Notes under the pieces: model-generated | Told to the model about the DNA's origin: nothing | What the model saw: the letters and a program-made list of their open reading frames with translations, nothing else | Databases searched by the model: none | In this document: positions 11,288 to 19,295 of the stretch, one piece after another | Position numbering within the stretch: the stretch's first letter is position 1 | Layout of the letters: each line of letters begins with the position of its first letter | Program-made: the position numbers and the translations under genes | Assembly: GCA_017161075.1 (NCBI GenBank) | Contig: CP046174.1 | Location: forward strand, 1-64,000 | Origin: Erysipelotrichaceae bacterium 66202529 | Lineage (GTDB): Bacteria; Bacillota_I; Bacilli_A; Erysipelotrichales; Erysipelotrichaceae | DNA: 64,000 nt | Reading direction: 5' to 3'

Positions 11288-11743
11288 ATGAAAGAAGATT
11301 ATATGCGGGCTGCTATTAGAGAGGCAGTAAAAGCCAATATGAAGGATGAAGTTCCTATTGGCTGCGTTATCGTTAAGGATGATAAAATTATAGCCAGAGG
11401 ACATAATTTGAGAGAGTCAAAGCAGCAGTCTATCAATCATGCTGAAATTATAGCGATTCAAAAAGCCTGTAAAAAAATTGGTAGCTGGCGTCTTGAGGAT
11501 TGTGATCTTTATGTAACATTGGAACCATGCTGTATGTGTGCTGGAGCTATATTACAGTCAAGAATAAGAACAGTGATATATGGTGCTTCTGATCCAAAGG
11601 GTGGAAGCATTGACAGTACGATACATATGTATGAACAGCCTGGATTCAATCATTATCCATGCGTTTATTCCGGGGTTTTGCAGGAAGAATGCTCACAGCT
11701 GTTAAAGGATTTTTTTAAAGAGAAAAGACTGAAAAACAAATAG
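11288..11743 (+). CDS. tadA: tRNA-specific adenosine deaminase
   Basis: TadA deaminates the wobble adenosine of tRNA-Arg to inosine. The 151-residue protein has the cytidine-deaminase zinc motifs HAEIIA (His ligand and catalytic Glu, near residue 53) and PCCMCAGA (two Cys ligands, near 83). I start at the ATG at 11288 (MKEDYMRA), 7 bases after a GAGG ribosome site. An upstream GTG at 11255 would lie inside the SRP RNA. A terminator follows the stop. Confidence 0.94.
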   Translation: MKEDYMRAAIREAVKANMKDEVPIGCVIVKDDKIIARGHNLRESKQQSINHAEIIAIQKACKKIGSWRLEDCDLYVTLEPCCMCAGAILQSRIRTVIYGASDPKGGSIDSTIHMYEQPGFNHYPCVYSGVLQEECSQLLKDFFKEKRLKNK

Positions 11744-11744
11744 G

Positions 11745-11782
11745 AGCAAATACTGTTTTGAGTAAAAAGTATTTGCTTTTCT
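11745..11782 (+). terminator. Terminator between tadA and dnaX
   Basis: Perfect 10-base stem AGCAAATACT/AGTATTTGCT followed by a short T run. Confidence 0.8.
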
Positions 11783-11804
11783 TATGTAAAATTCATTGTT
11801 AGCA

Positions 11805-11813
11805 TGATATAAT
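11805..11813 (+). promoter_or_regulatory. Extended -10 promoter of the dnaX-ebfC-recR operon
   Basis: TGATATAAT is an extended -10 box (TGn before TATAAT at 11808-11813), 26 bases before dnaX. No good -35 box is seen, as is common for extended -10 promoters. Confidence 0.55.
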
Positions 11814-11838
11814 TGACAGTGGAGAAAGCAGGTGAAGT

Positions 11839-13662
11839 ATGGCATATAAAGCGTTATATCGTACGTATCGTCCAAACAGCTTTGATGAAGTTGCTGGACA
11901 AAAACATGTTGTACAAACACTGCAGCATGCAGTGAGTCAGCATAAAATTGCACATGCATATCTATTCTGTGGCCCTCGTGGAACAGGAAAAACCTCAATT
12001 GCAAAGATATTTGCAAAAACGATAAATTGCGAAGATCCTGATCATAAGCCTTGTTTGAAATGTGAGAATTGCAGAGCTGTCCAGGATGGCAGTCATCCAG
12101 ATATTATTGAAATAGATGCTGCCAGTAATAACGGTGTTGAAGAAGTACGGACACTTATTGAAAAAGTAAAGTATGCACCCTTGAAGGGAAAATATAAAAT
12201 CTATATTATTGATGAGGTTCATATGATGTCTACTGGTGCATTCAATGCTCTTTTAAAGACAATTGAAGAACCACCGGAGCATGTTATATTTATTCTTGCG
12301 ACAACAGAGCCACATAAGGTATTACCAACAATCATATCCAGATGTCAGCGATTTGATTTTACTAAGGTACCACGTGAAGAAATAATTCAAAGAATACATA
12401 CGATTCTTGAAAAAGAAAATATAAATTGCGATGAAGAGGTCATTCGAATCATTGCACAGCTTGCCGATGGTGGATTGCGTGATGCACTTTCTATTCTTGA
12501 TCAGTGTATTGCGTATGCACAAAATAATATTCAGGTTCATCATATAAATGAAATTTATGGCATTACTACCATACAGGAGAAGCTGGAATTATTTGCTTTT
12601 ATTTATGAGAAAAATGCAGTTGCTCTATTAAACAAGATTGATGCTTTAATAGAAAAGGGTATTGATATCAAAAGACTAACTGTCGATCTAATAGAAATAC
12701 TGAAGGAAAGTATTATCTTTGAATATACAAAGGATTCAACACTGCTTCATAACCTTAATAGTGATGAAGTTTTGAAGCTGATTGATGGAAAACGTATTGC
12801 TGAAAGGTTTCAGATGATACATTTGCTTATGGAAACATACGATAAGTATAGAAGTGCTGCAAATGTTGGATCCTATTTTGAAGTTTGTATGCTGCAGATG
12901 CTGGATGTTCAAGCTGCTACGGTTGTTAAAGAAGAAGCACAGCCATTGCTACAAAAAAATACTGTATCAATAAAAGAGAGTCCGGTACAGGATATAAATA
13001 AAAATGTTTCACGTGAAACATCTAAGAAAAAACCTGTTCTTGACATTCCTATGGATGATGAGCCATATGAGGCATATGAAACTCCTGTATATGAAGCTTC
13101 TCAGATAGTACAGCAGTCAAGCATAGAAAACAGCAAAGAAAGTACTGTTACAAGGAATGACACTGTACATAATGCAAAGCCTTTAAAGCCACTGGACAAT
13201 GAATTTGTTTTAGGTCTGCTTGCAGGCGCAAATAAACCGGAAAAGGCAAAGGATAGTGAGCAGTTTAAAAGAATACCGGAATTTATGCTTGATTTTAAAT
13301 ACGCGAAATATGGAAGCTTGTTAAAAAATGCATTGATTGTTGGTAGTGGTAAAACCTATATAGTAGTAAGTGTAGATAATCAGGCAGTAGCGAATGAAAT
13401 AAATGAGATGGACAGTAAAAATGAATTTCATGATTTCATAACAGAGCTGCTGAAAATGAATAAAAAGATTTTTGCTATTTCTGCAGAACAGCAGAAATAT
13501 GTTATTAAAGAATTCAAAGACCGTATGATTGCAGGTACATTGCCAGAACCAATACAAATAGAAGCCGTGACAGTTGATAAAACAGAGATAAGAGAATTAA
13601 CACAGGAAGAAGCAGTACTTGATTTATTCGGTCAGGAAAACATAATTATAACGGAGGAATGA
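11839..13662 (+). CDS. dnaX: DNA polymerase III gamma/tau subunit
   Basis: DnaX is the clamp-loader ATPase and tau coupler of the replisome. The 607-residue product has Walker A GPRGTGKTSIAK near residue 45. Its four-Cys zinc motif (CEDPDHKPCLKCENC) follows, then the DEVHMM box and the sensor FILATTEPHK. The C-terminal third is variable and rich in Glu and Lys, typical of tau. Codons for NVSRETS (about residues 389-395) contain a perfect parS at 13005-13020. ebfC follows after 4 bases, so dnaX, ebfC and recR form one operon. Confidence 0.96.
   Translation: MAYKALYRTYRPNSFDEVAGQKHVVQTLQHAVSQHKIAHAYLFCGPRGTGKTSIAKIFAKTINCEDPDHKPCLKCENCRAVQDGSHPDIIEIDAASNNGVEEVRTLIEKVKYAPLKGKYKIYIIDEVHMMSTGAFNALLKTIEEPPEHVIFILATTEPHKVLPTIISRCQRFDFTKVPREEIIQRIHTILEKENINCDEEVIRIIAQLADGGLRDALSILDQCIAYAQNNIQVHHINEIYGITTIQEKLELFAFIYEKNAVALLNKIDALIEKGIDIKRLTVDLIEILKESIIFEYTKDSTLLHNLNSDEVLKLIDGKRIAERFQMIHLLMETYDKYRSAANVGSYFEVCMLQMLDVQAATVVKEEAQPLLQKNTVSIKESPVQDINKNVSRETSKKKPVLDIPMDDEPYEAYETPVYEASQIVQQSSIENSKESTVTRNDTVHNAKPLKPLDNEFVLGLLAGANKPEKAKDSEQFKRIPEFMLDFKYAKYGSLLKNALIVGSGKTYIVVSVDNQAVANEINEMDSKNEFHDFITELLKMNKKIFAISAEQQKYVIKEFKDRMIAGTLPEPIQIEAVTVDKTEIRELTQEEAVLDLFGQENIIITEE
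13005..13020. promoter_or_regulatory. parS: parS site inside dnaX
   Basis: A second exact TGTTTCACGTGAAACA lies in frame within dnaX, encoding V-S-R-E-T in the poorly conserved linker between the ATPase core and the tau tail. ParB would bind here as at 10388. The linker position probably allows the protein to tolerate the fixed DNA sequence. Confidence 0.93.
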
Positions 13663-13666
13663 TATT

Positions 13667-13975
13667 ATGAATATGCAGGGATTATTAAAACAGGCACAGA
13701 AAATGCAGAAAGAGTTAACAAAGCTGGAAGACGAATTAAATGAAAAGGTATATGAGTCAACCATGGGCGGAGGAGTTATAAAAGCTGAGGTAAAAGGTAA
13801 TATGTCAGTTGAAAGTATAACTATTGATGAAAGTCTGTTAGAGAAAGACAATAAAGAAGATTTGGAAGAAATGTTAAAAGCTGCATTAAATGATGCGTTT
13901 GCAAAAGCTGTTGAAGATAAAGAAAAAAATATGAATCAGATTACCGGCGGAGTGAAAATGCCAGGAGGCTTCTAA
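13667..13975 (+). CDS. ebfC: Nucleoid-associated protein, YbaB/EbfC family
   Basis: This 102-residue protein is the usual partner between dnaX and recR. YbaB/EbfC proteins are small dimeric DNA-binding proteins of uncertain physiological role. The family pieces LLKQAQKMQKEL, GGGVIKAEVKGN and the C-terminal MPGGF are all present. GGAGG lies 8 bases before the ATG. The stop overlaps the recR start (TAATG), which indicates translational coupling. Confidence 0.94.
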   Translation: MNMQGLLKQAQKMQKELTKLEDELNEKVYESTMGGGVIKAEVKGNMSVESITIDESLLEKDNKEDLEEMLKAALNDAFAKAVEDKEKNMNQITGGVKMPGGF

Positions 13976-14571
13976 TGTATCCAAAAAAATTTGAAGCGCT
14001 TGTTGAGTGTTATCGCAGACTTCCAGGTGTTGGAATTAAGACTGCAGAACGTTATGCATTTCAAACACTGGAATGGGATGAAGAAACAATGAATGCCTGG
14101 ATCAGCGCCTTTGAAAATGTTAAAGAGGGTTTGAAAAAATGTGAAGTATGCGGAAACCTTTCGGAAAACGATAAATGTGATATCTGTGATGATCATTCCA
14201 GAAATAGTCAAATTATTTGTGTCGTGCAGAGTCCAAAAGATGTTATCGCAATGGAAAAGACAAAAGAGTATGCAGGTGTTTATCATGTTCTGAATGGAGT
14301 TATATCAACTTCAAAGGGTATTCTACCTGAGGATATCAATATTGATTCTCTATTATCACGTATTACGGATGAAACCCAGGAAATTATTATTGCAACGAAT
14401 CCTACGGTAGAAGGTGAAACAACAGCCTTATATTTATCAAAGCTGCTTGAAAAATATCCGGTAACAGTAACTAGAATCGCCCATGGACTTCCTATGGGAG
14501 GCCATCTTGATTATGCGGATGAGTTAACACTGATCAAAGCGATTGAAGGAAGAAAAAAAATGGAGCCATAA
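13975..14571 (+). CDS. recR: Recombination protein RecR
   Basis: RecR works with RecF and RecO in loading RecA at gaps. The 198-residue product shows the helix-hairpin-helix LPGVGIKTAERYAF near residue 16. The four-Cys zinc finger CEVCGNLSENDKCDIC is near 57. The TOPRIM segment (ICVVQSPKDVIAME and TNPTVEGETTALYL) and the C-terminal Walker-B-like motif ARIAHGLPMGG (here TRIAHGLPMGG) follow. It is the last gene of the dnaX operon, and a terminator overlaps its stop. Confidence 0.97.
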   Translation: MYPKKFEALVECYRRLPGVGIKTAERYAFQTLEWDEETMNAWISAFENVKEGLKKCEVCGNLSENDKCDICDDHSRNSQIICVVQSPKDVIAMEKTKEYAGVYHVLNGVISTSKGILPEDINIDSLLSRITDETQEIIIATNPTVEGETTALYLSKLLEKYPVTVTRIAHGLPMGGHLDYADELTLIKAIEGRKKMEP

Positions 14572-14588
14572 TGCCATGGCTCTTTTTC
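14563..14588 (+). terminator. Terminator overlapping the recR stop
   Basis: The stem GAGCCAT/ATGGCTC with a 6-base loop is followed by TTTTT; the 5' arm includes the last recR codons. Confidence 0.8.
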
Positions 14589-14939
14589 TGTTTTCGAATA
14601 ACCTAACGACTTTCCTTTTAGCATTATCTTCATTTAAAATAAAATGATTCATATATATATAACTTATCAAATGAAAATCATATCTTTTATATTTATCTAT
14701 ATTTAATACTTTTATAGAAAATCACAAGGCTATTTGAAAAGTTAAAAAAAGTAGTGCGAGTAATTTTAAAATAAGAAATTCTATAGGATTAGAAAACAAT
14801 AGAAGAATCCAATATATTAAGTTTTATAACCTTTTCCAATATAGCAATAATGCTATCATAAAAGAGCATGAAAAAAACAAATTATTATATTTATGCAAGC
14901 GCTATCATGATAGAATATATATAGGAAGAAGGTGAGCGA
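14589..14939. other. AT-rich spacer upstream of the 14940 gene
   Basis: No gene or stable RNA recognised. It must hold the promoter of the next gene. CTATCAT-type motifs recur near 14853 and 14899 and could be regulatory, but this is weak. Confidence 0.4.
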
Positions 14940-15875
14940 ATGGGATCTATTGCTTATATTACAGATAAAAATATGATGGAATATCATAGACTTCACGGTA
15001 ATTCAGTAATCAATTTCTGGAAACCAAGCATTAAGAGTATAACAGACTTTCATAAGGGGGATTTACTTTTCTTTTTAACAAAAGGTACAGAGCGGGGAAT
15101 AAAAAGAGAAAAGGGAATCCTTGGCTATGGACATCTTCGTAAACAACAGAATATGAGCTTTACACAGATGTGGAATACCTATAAAACAAAAAGCGGCTAT
15201 CCGGATAAGAAAGCGCTAAGACAGGCTATCTGCAAAATAACAAAGCAAGAGGAGGTCCCTGATCAGCTATCCTGTATGGAATTGGAACAGGTTGTTTATT
15301 TTCGTTATCCTATCTATCTTAGTGAAATAGGCATGAACATATCCAATAGTATTGAAAGCTTCTTTTACATTGATAAAGAAGATATACAAAATACCGGACG
15401 GTTGCTGCGGCTTGCCGATTCTGTTGGAACAGACCTATGGGTAAATAGTACAGGTTATGAGAATATAAAGGACATGCGTGAAGATGCAATGATTCAGCTA
15501 TTGGAAAATCTAAGTGCCCGTATTAAGACAAGTTTTTATACAGAATATGAGCAAGCTAAAATCCGTCATTATATACAATGTCTGCATGATGAAGAAATAC
15601 ATCCCATACGGAATAGTAAAACAGAATATTGGGTTAGAAATAAAGATAAAATACTTCTACTCCTTCCATGCTTAGTAAATTTCAATGATTTTGAAGGTAA
15701 ATTGCAATATAGTATAGGGCATCATCAACTATTTAAAGCGTATATAAATGATAGTGAGTATTCAAATCATATTGCAGTTAAGCTCCTGTTTAATCATCAT
15801 ATAAAACAAGAATGGAAACAGATACTACATCGTCTGGATATTGCGTATGAAGAAAGGCTAGTCAATGAAGACTAG
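14940..15875 (+). CDS. Orphan protein with EVE/PUA-like N-terminal region
   Basis: Not confidently recognised. The 311-residue product has no signal peptide or membrane segment. Residues 1-70 (IAYITDKNM, INFWKPSIKSI, GDLLFFLTKG, GILGYGHL) resemble the beta-barrel of EVE/PUA/ASCH-type nucleic-acid-binding domains. In these, a conserved Trp and a DLLFFL-like strand recur. The remainder is rich in charged and aromatic residues with no motif I can name. GAAGG sits 8 bases before the ATG. The 3' end overlaps the convergent DUF1294 gene by 18 bases. Codons are AT-rich like the flanks. EVE domains occur in modified-base and defence proteins, but no partner is seen here. Confidence 0.6.
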   Translation: MGSIAYITDKNMMEYHRLHGNSVINFWKPSIKSITDFHKGDLLFFLTKGTERGIKREKGILGYGHLRKQQNMSFTQMWNTYKTKSGYPDKKALRQAICKITKQEEVPDQLSCMELEQVVYFRYPIYLSEIGMNISNSIESFFYIDKEDIQNTGRLLRLADSVGTDLWVNSTGYENIKDMREDAMIQLLENLSARIKTSFYTEYEQAKIRHYIQCLHDEEIHPIRNSKTEYWVRNKDKILLLLPCLVNFNDFEGKLQYSIGHHQLFKAYINDSEYSNHIAVKLLFNHHIKQEWKQILHRLDIAYEERLVNED

Positions 15876-16109
15876 CCAGTAAAGTATGAGCTGAAGTAAA
15901 CAAAGAACAGGTATGGTGCATACAAATTTCAGCTTCTTAATCTTATGATGGAATATAATCATCCCAAATGCTGTACCCAAAGCTCCAAATGTAATAGAGC
16001 AAAAAATGAGAAAACGCTCAGAAATTCGATAATGCCTATGAATCGCCTTCCATTTATCTATACCCATCATACAGAAGGTAAAAGCATTCCACAAGAAAAT
16101 GAGAAGCAT
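15858..16109 (-). CDS. Small DUF1294 membrane protein
   Basis: An 83-residue hydrophobic protein with two to three membrane spans. The family-typical pieces are MGIDKWKAIHRHYRISERFL near residue 15 and GALGTAFGMIIFHHKIKK near 42. The function of DUF1294 is unknown. Its ATG overlaps the stop of the upstream CYTH gene (TAATG), so the two are translated together. Its own 3' end overlaps the convergent gene ending at 15875. Confidence 0.85.
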   Translation of the reverse strand: MLLIFLWNAFTFCMMGIDKWKAIHRHYRISERFLIFCSITFGALGTAFGMIIFHHKIKKLKFVCTIPVLCLLQLILYWLVFID

Positions 16110-16666
16110 TATTCATTTACTGCCTGCATAGCACGTTGTATTTTTGAAGTACAATTCTTCTCATATACAAGACCAATACAAGCAAGGAGCTTTTGGAATA
16201 CTGCTAGACCATCATGAGGTTGTTTATACTCATATTCAATTTCATAATCTGTATGGGATCCATAAGTGCTGATATCAAAGCAAAGCTCGGCATTCTCACT
16301 TTCAATAACAGCGCGCTTTGTGGTTAATGTTGTTACAGGGATAATTGTTCCATGGATATGATACTCCCCAAGTAATTGCTGTATATCATTTGACTGAAAA
16401 ACAGCAGAGCTGTTTTCAGATACCTCACATTCACATTCACACAAACCGTCAAGATCCTCCTGTATCATTTTTAACGTAAATAAAAATCTATTATTACGTT
16501 CACGAATACGCATAGCACCCTTATGTTTTTCTATATCTCTATTCACCGTATCGTAATAGGTATTGATCTGTGTTACAAATTCAAGATTCTCATATAAGCT
16601 ACATAGCTTTTCGAACTGCTCCTTACTTATTAAAATTTTATATTCTTTTTCAACATGTTTATTCAT
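16109..16666 (-). CDS. CYTH-domain phosphohydrolase (triphosphate tunnel family)
   Basis: CYTH proteins bind triphosphates and divalent metal in a beta-barrel tunnel; members include inorganic triphosphatases and adenylate cyclases. The 185-residue product has the signature ExExK as VEKEYKILI at residues 5-13. It also has RIRERNNRFLFTLK near 75 and acidic pairs such as CECECEV near 97. Length fits the YjbK-like group of Firmicutes. Its substrate cannot be read. It is transcribed away from nadK, with 56-59 bases between the two starts. Confidence 0.88.
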   Translation of the reverse strand: MNKHVEKEYKILISKEQFEKLCSLYENLEFVTQINTYYDTVNRDIEKHKGAMRIRERNNRFLFTLKMIQEDLDGLCECECEVSENSSAVFQSNDIQQLLGEYHIHGTIIPVTTLTTKRAVIESENAELCFDISTYGSHTDYEIEYEYKQPHDGLAVFQKLLACIGLVYEKNCTSKIQRAMQAVNE

Positions 16667-16725
16667 CTTTCATCACCTTATAGGATATGATACAATAGTA
16701 CCATAACAAAAGGAAGTGATTTGTG

Positions 16726-17499
16726 ATGAAATATGCAATTGTTGCAAAAAAAGATGAGAAATCACATGCTGTAGAGGAAAAAATAAAAAGACGGCTGCAA
16801 GCTACAGACTGGATTTATGATAAAGCAGAACCTCAGCTTGTTATTTGCGTAGGTGGAGATGGAACCTTATTATATGGTGTCCATCAGTATCTGCACCGGA
16901 TCAATAAAGTAAACTTCCTTGGTATTCATACAGGAACTCTTGGTTTCTTTACGGATTATACAGAAGAAGAACTAGAGGAATGTCTGCATGATATCCTTGA
17001 AAAGGAGCCGGTCATTTTTGAATCTGGCTTACTAAAAATTAAATTGGATAACAATCCTATTCCATATTATGCATTAAATGAGATGCGGGTAGAAAATATA
17101 GTTAAATCACAGATTATGGATATATACGTAGATGGAGAGTTTTTTGAAACTTGCAGGGGTTCCGGTATATGCCTTTCCACGCAGGCTGGATCAACTGCCT
17201 ATAACCGTTCTCTTGGAGGTGCAGTCATTGATTGCGGTCTTTCATTGATGCAGTTAGCTGAGATAACAGCCATTCAGCACTCCAAGCATCGCTCATTAGG
17301 AAATCCGTATATTATGATGGAGAATCGCCATGTCACGATGAAAAGTGAAACCTTTGATACTGCAATTTTATGTTATGATCATTTGAATGTTCCCTTAGAA
17401 AAAACAAAAGAGATATATTGTCAGATGTCAGATCGAAAGGTGAGATTTGCACGCTATCGTCATTACAGCTATCTAAAAAGACTAAAAAATCTATATTAA
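16726..17499 (+). CDS. nadK: NAD kinase
   Basis: NadK phosphorylates NAD to NADP using ATP or polyphosphate. The 257-residue protein carries the GGDGT motif (VGGDGTLLYG near residue 43) and the NE/D-type motif ALNEMRVE near 107. The glycine-rich GSGICLSTQAGSTAYNRSLGG region is near 145. It may start at GTG 16723 or ATG 16726. I prefer the ATG, 9 bases after AAAGGAAG. It is divergent from the CYTH gene, and a terminator follows. Confidence 0.94.
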   Translation: MKYAIVAKKDEKSHAVEEKIKRRLQATDWIYDKAEPQLVICVGGDGTLLYGVHQYLHRINKVNFLGIHTGTLGFFTDYTEEELEECLHDILEKEPVIFESGLLKIKLDNNPIPYYALNEMRVENIVKSQIMDIYVDGEFFETCRGSGICLSTQAGSTAYNRSLGGAVIDCGLSLMQLAEITAIQHSKHRSLGNPYIMMENRHVTMKSETFDTAILCYDHLNVPLEKTKEIYCQMSDRKVRFARYRHYSYLKRLKNLY

Positions 17500-17502
17500 A
17501 TA

Positions 17503-17526
17503 AACAGACCAAGGCGTCTGTTTTTA
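17503..17526 (+). terminator. Terminator after nadK
   Basis: AACAGAC/GTCTGTT with a short loop and a T run directly after the nadK stop. Confidence 0.8.
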
Positions 17527-17627
17527 GTTTTAAATGTAAAAAAAAAGTAAATAAATAAAAGAGCTTGCCCCAAACAGTAAACAATATTGTATGCTTAAAT
17601 CATGGCTCATCATAAAAATAGTAAAAA

Positions 17628-17681
17628 CAAAATAAAAAGATTTCTATCATATCGAACAATCAATACGATAAGAAATCTTTT
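17628..17681 (-). terminator. Terminator after rodA
   Basis: A long inverted repeat (AAAAGATTTCT at 17635-17645 with AGAAATCTTTT at 17671-17681) has an inner TATCG/CGATA pairing. On the minus strand it runs into TTTTTATTTT. Confidence 0.75.
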
Positions 17682-17725
17682 CATTGCTATTCTTAAATAA
17701 GAAAGAATCAGGATGCTGTCTGATT

Positions 17726-18946
17726 TTATTCATATACATAATCTGATAACTTTTTTGCTTTCGCACTTGCATTCATAATGATACCAAAGGCAATCAGATA
17801 AGACAGTAGAGAGGAACCACCATACGATATCATCGGCAAGGTTATACCGGTTATTGGAAGCAAACCAATAATCATACCGATATTTTGTATTTGCTGATAC
17901 AATAGCATACCGAGAATACCAAGTATGAAATATTTCTCAAACATATTCTTTGACATACTTGCAATACGGCATAAATGTATATCCAGTCCCAGGCACAACA
18001 CGACGATAAAGATTGTTCCAATCAATCCCCAGCTCTGTCCGATGACCGCAAAAATAAAGTCAGTCTGTGCTTCCGGAATAGAAACCAGCTCGATTCCCAT
18101 ACCATGACCTGTAAGACCTGCAGAACCCAGAGCCAGCAATGCCATATAAAGCTGATGTCCTTCTCCATTGATATCTGTTTCCGGATTCAGCCAGGCAGTA
18201 ATACGTTTCAAACGATATCCGCCTTCTCCACCAATCAATTCATTTAATACATTGAAATGATAATAGTACATATAGAAAAACAGAATTACAACAACAAGCA
18301 ATAATACACCGATAATAACAAACCACTGTTTTTTTATACCTGAGCAGACAATCATTGCGACCAGAGAGATTGCTATAATCAATACAACACCGGTATCCGG
18401 CTGTGCCAGAATCAGTATCATAGGTGGAATCGCCCACTTGGCCACATTCATAAACAAAGAGAAATCCATCTCATACGACTCTGTAATCTTGTTATTGTTA
18501 TGTTCATCAATAACTCCAGCAGTAATCAAAATCAAAACGATTTTCATAAATTCACTGGGCTGGAAAGAACCAAACGGCCCAAGCTTAAACCAGGATGTAG
18601 CACCATTTGTTGTTATGATCATCCCCAGCAGACTGCCTCCGGTAAACATGTTATATACCTTACCAATCAGCAACACCACAAGACATGCCATCAGAAACCA
18701 GTATCCTATTTTTGCGAATTGCAGCATGGAGTCATTACCGAGATACATGATAACACCGATTGCAATGGAACCGATAATAAACCACATTGCCTGTTTCATC
18801 ATATAATCAATTCCTGCACTCTGACCAATAATTCCAAATGCTGAATAAATGGATAAAAGACTCATTCCAATCATTAAAACTAAATATGTAACTAAAACAA
18901 AATCGAACTTATCCGGACTCTTCGCCCTGGATAATCCTACTTTCAT
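17726..18946 (-). CDS. rodA: Cell-wall polymerase of the RodA/FtsW (SEDS) family
   Basis: SEDS proteins polymerise peptidoglycan glycan strands at the membrane together with a class B penicillin-binding protein. The 406-residue product has about ten membrane spans. Family motifs include GPFGSFQPSEFMKI near 120, AQPDTGVVLI near 178 and the C-terminal TGITLPMISYGGSSLLSYL near 365. RodA and FtsW cannot be split with certainty; the sequence style favours RodA. I start at MKVGLSRAKS (18946), 8 bases after GGAG, rather than the longer frame. No morphogenesis partner is adjacent. Confidence 0.9.
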   Translation of the reverse strand: MKVGLSRAKSPDKFDFVLVTYLVLMIGMSLLSIYSAFGIIGQSAGIDYMMKQAMWFIIGSIAIGVIMYLGNDSMLQFAKIGYWFLMACLVVLLIGKVYNMFTGGSLLGMIITTNGATSWFKLGPFGSFQPSEFMKIVLILITAGVIDEHNNNKITESYEMDFSLFMNVAKWAIPPMILILAQPDTGVVLIIAISLVAMIVCSGIKKQWFVIIGVLLLVVVILFFYMYYYHFNVLNELIGGEGGYRLKRITAWLNPETDINGEGHQLYMALLALGSAGLTGHGMGIELVSIPEAQTDFIFAVIGQSWGLIGTIFIVVLCLGLDIHLCRIASMSKNMFEKYFILGILGMLLYQQIQNIGMIIGLLPITGITLPMISYGGSSLLSYLIAFGIIMNASAKAKKLSDYVYE

Positions 18947-19295
18947 TTGCATCACTCCAGACAAAAACCTCTTATGAAACAAGGTTGTTCTTATTATAAC
19001 ACGGTTTATAAACCTTATGTTGCAGCACAGTCAAATATTTTCTGAATTTCTATTAAGAATTAAATTATAGATATATATACAGATATAAAATGTCATGCAT
19101 ACCCGTATATATCCTGACGGATGAAAAATGCTTTATAAACGCTTGATTGTCTCAAGCTTTCTACACGAAAAAGACCATGCTGTGTGAATGTAGAAATTAA
19201 GGAGAAGGAAGAAATGTTAACATGAAAAAACAAAAGCATCTTTGATATACCAAAAGGGCATGATATAATAATAAGCAGTGAGTGGAGTTGATAAA
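18947..19295. other. Divergent promoter region rodA/mutS
   Basis: A rodA -10 box on the minus strand (TATAAT, 18993-18998) and a palindrome GGTTTATAAACC at 19003-19014 just upstream of it are visible. On the plus strand a TATAAT lies near 19264 ahead of mutS. No gene is supported in the rest. Confidence 0.5.
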
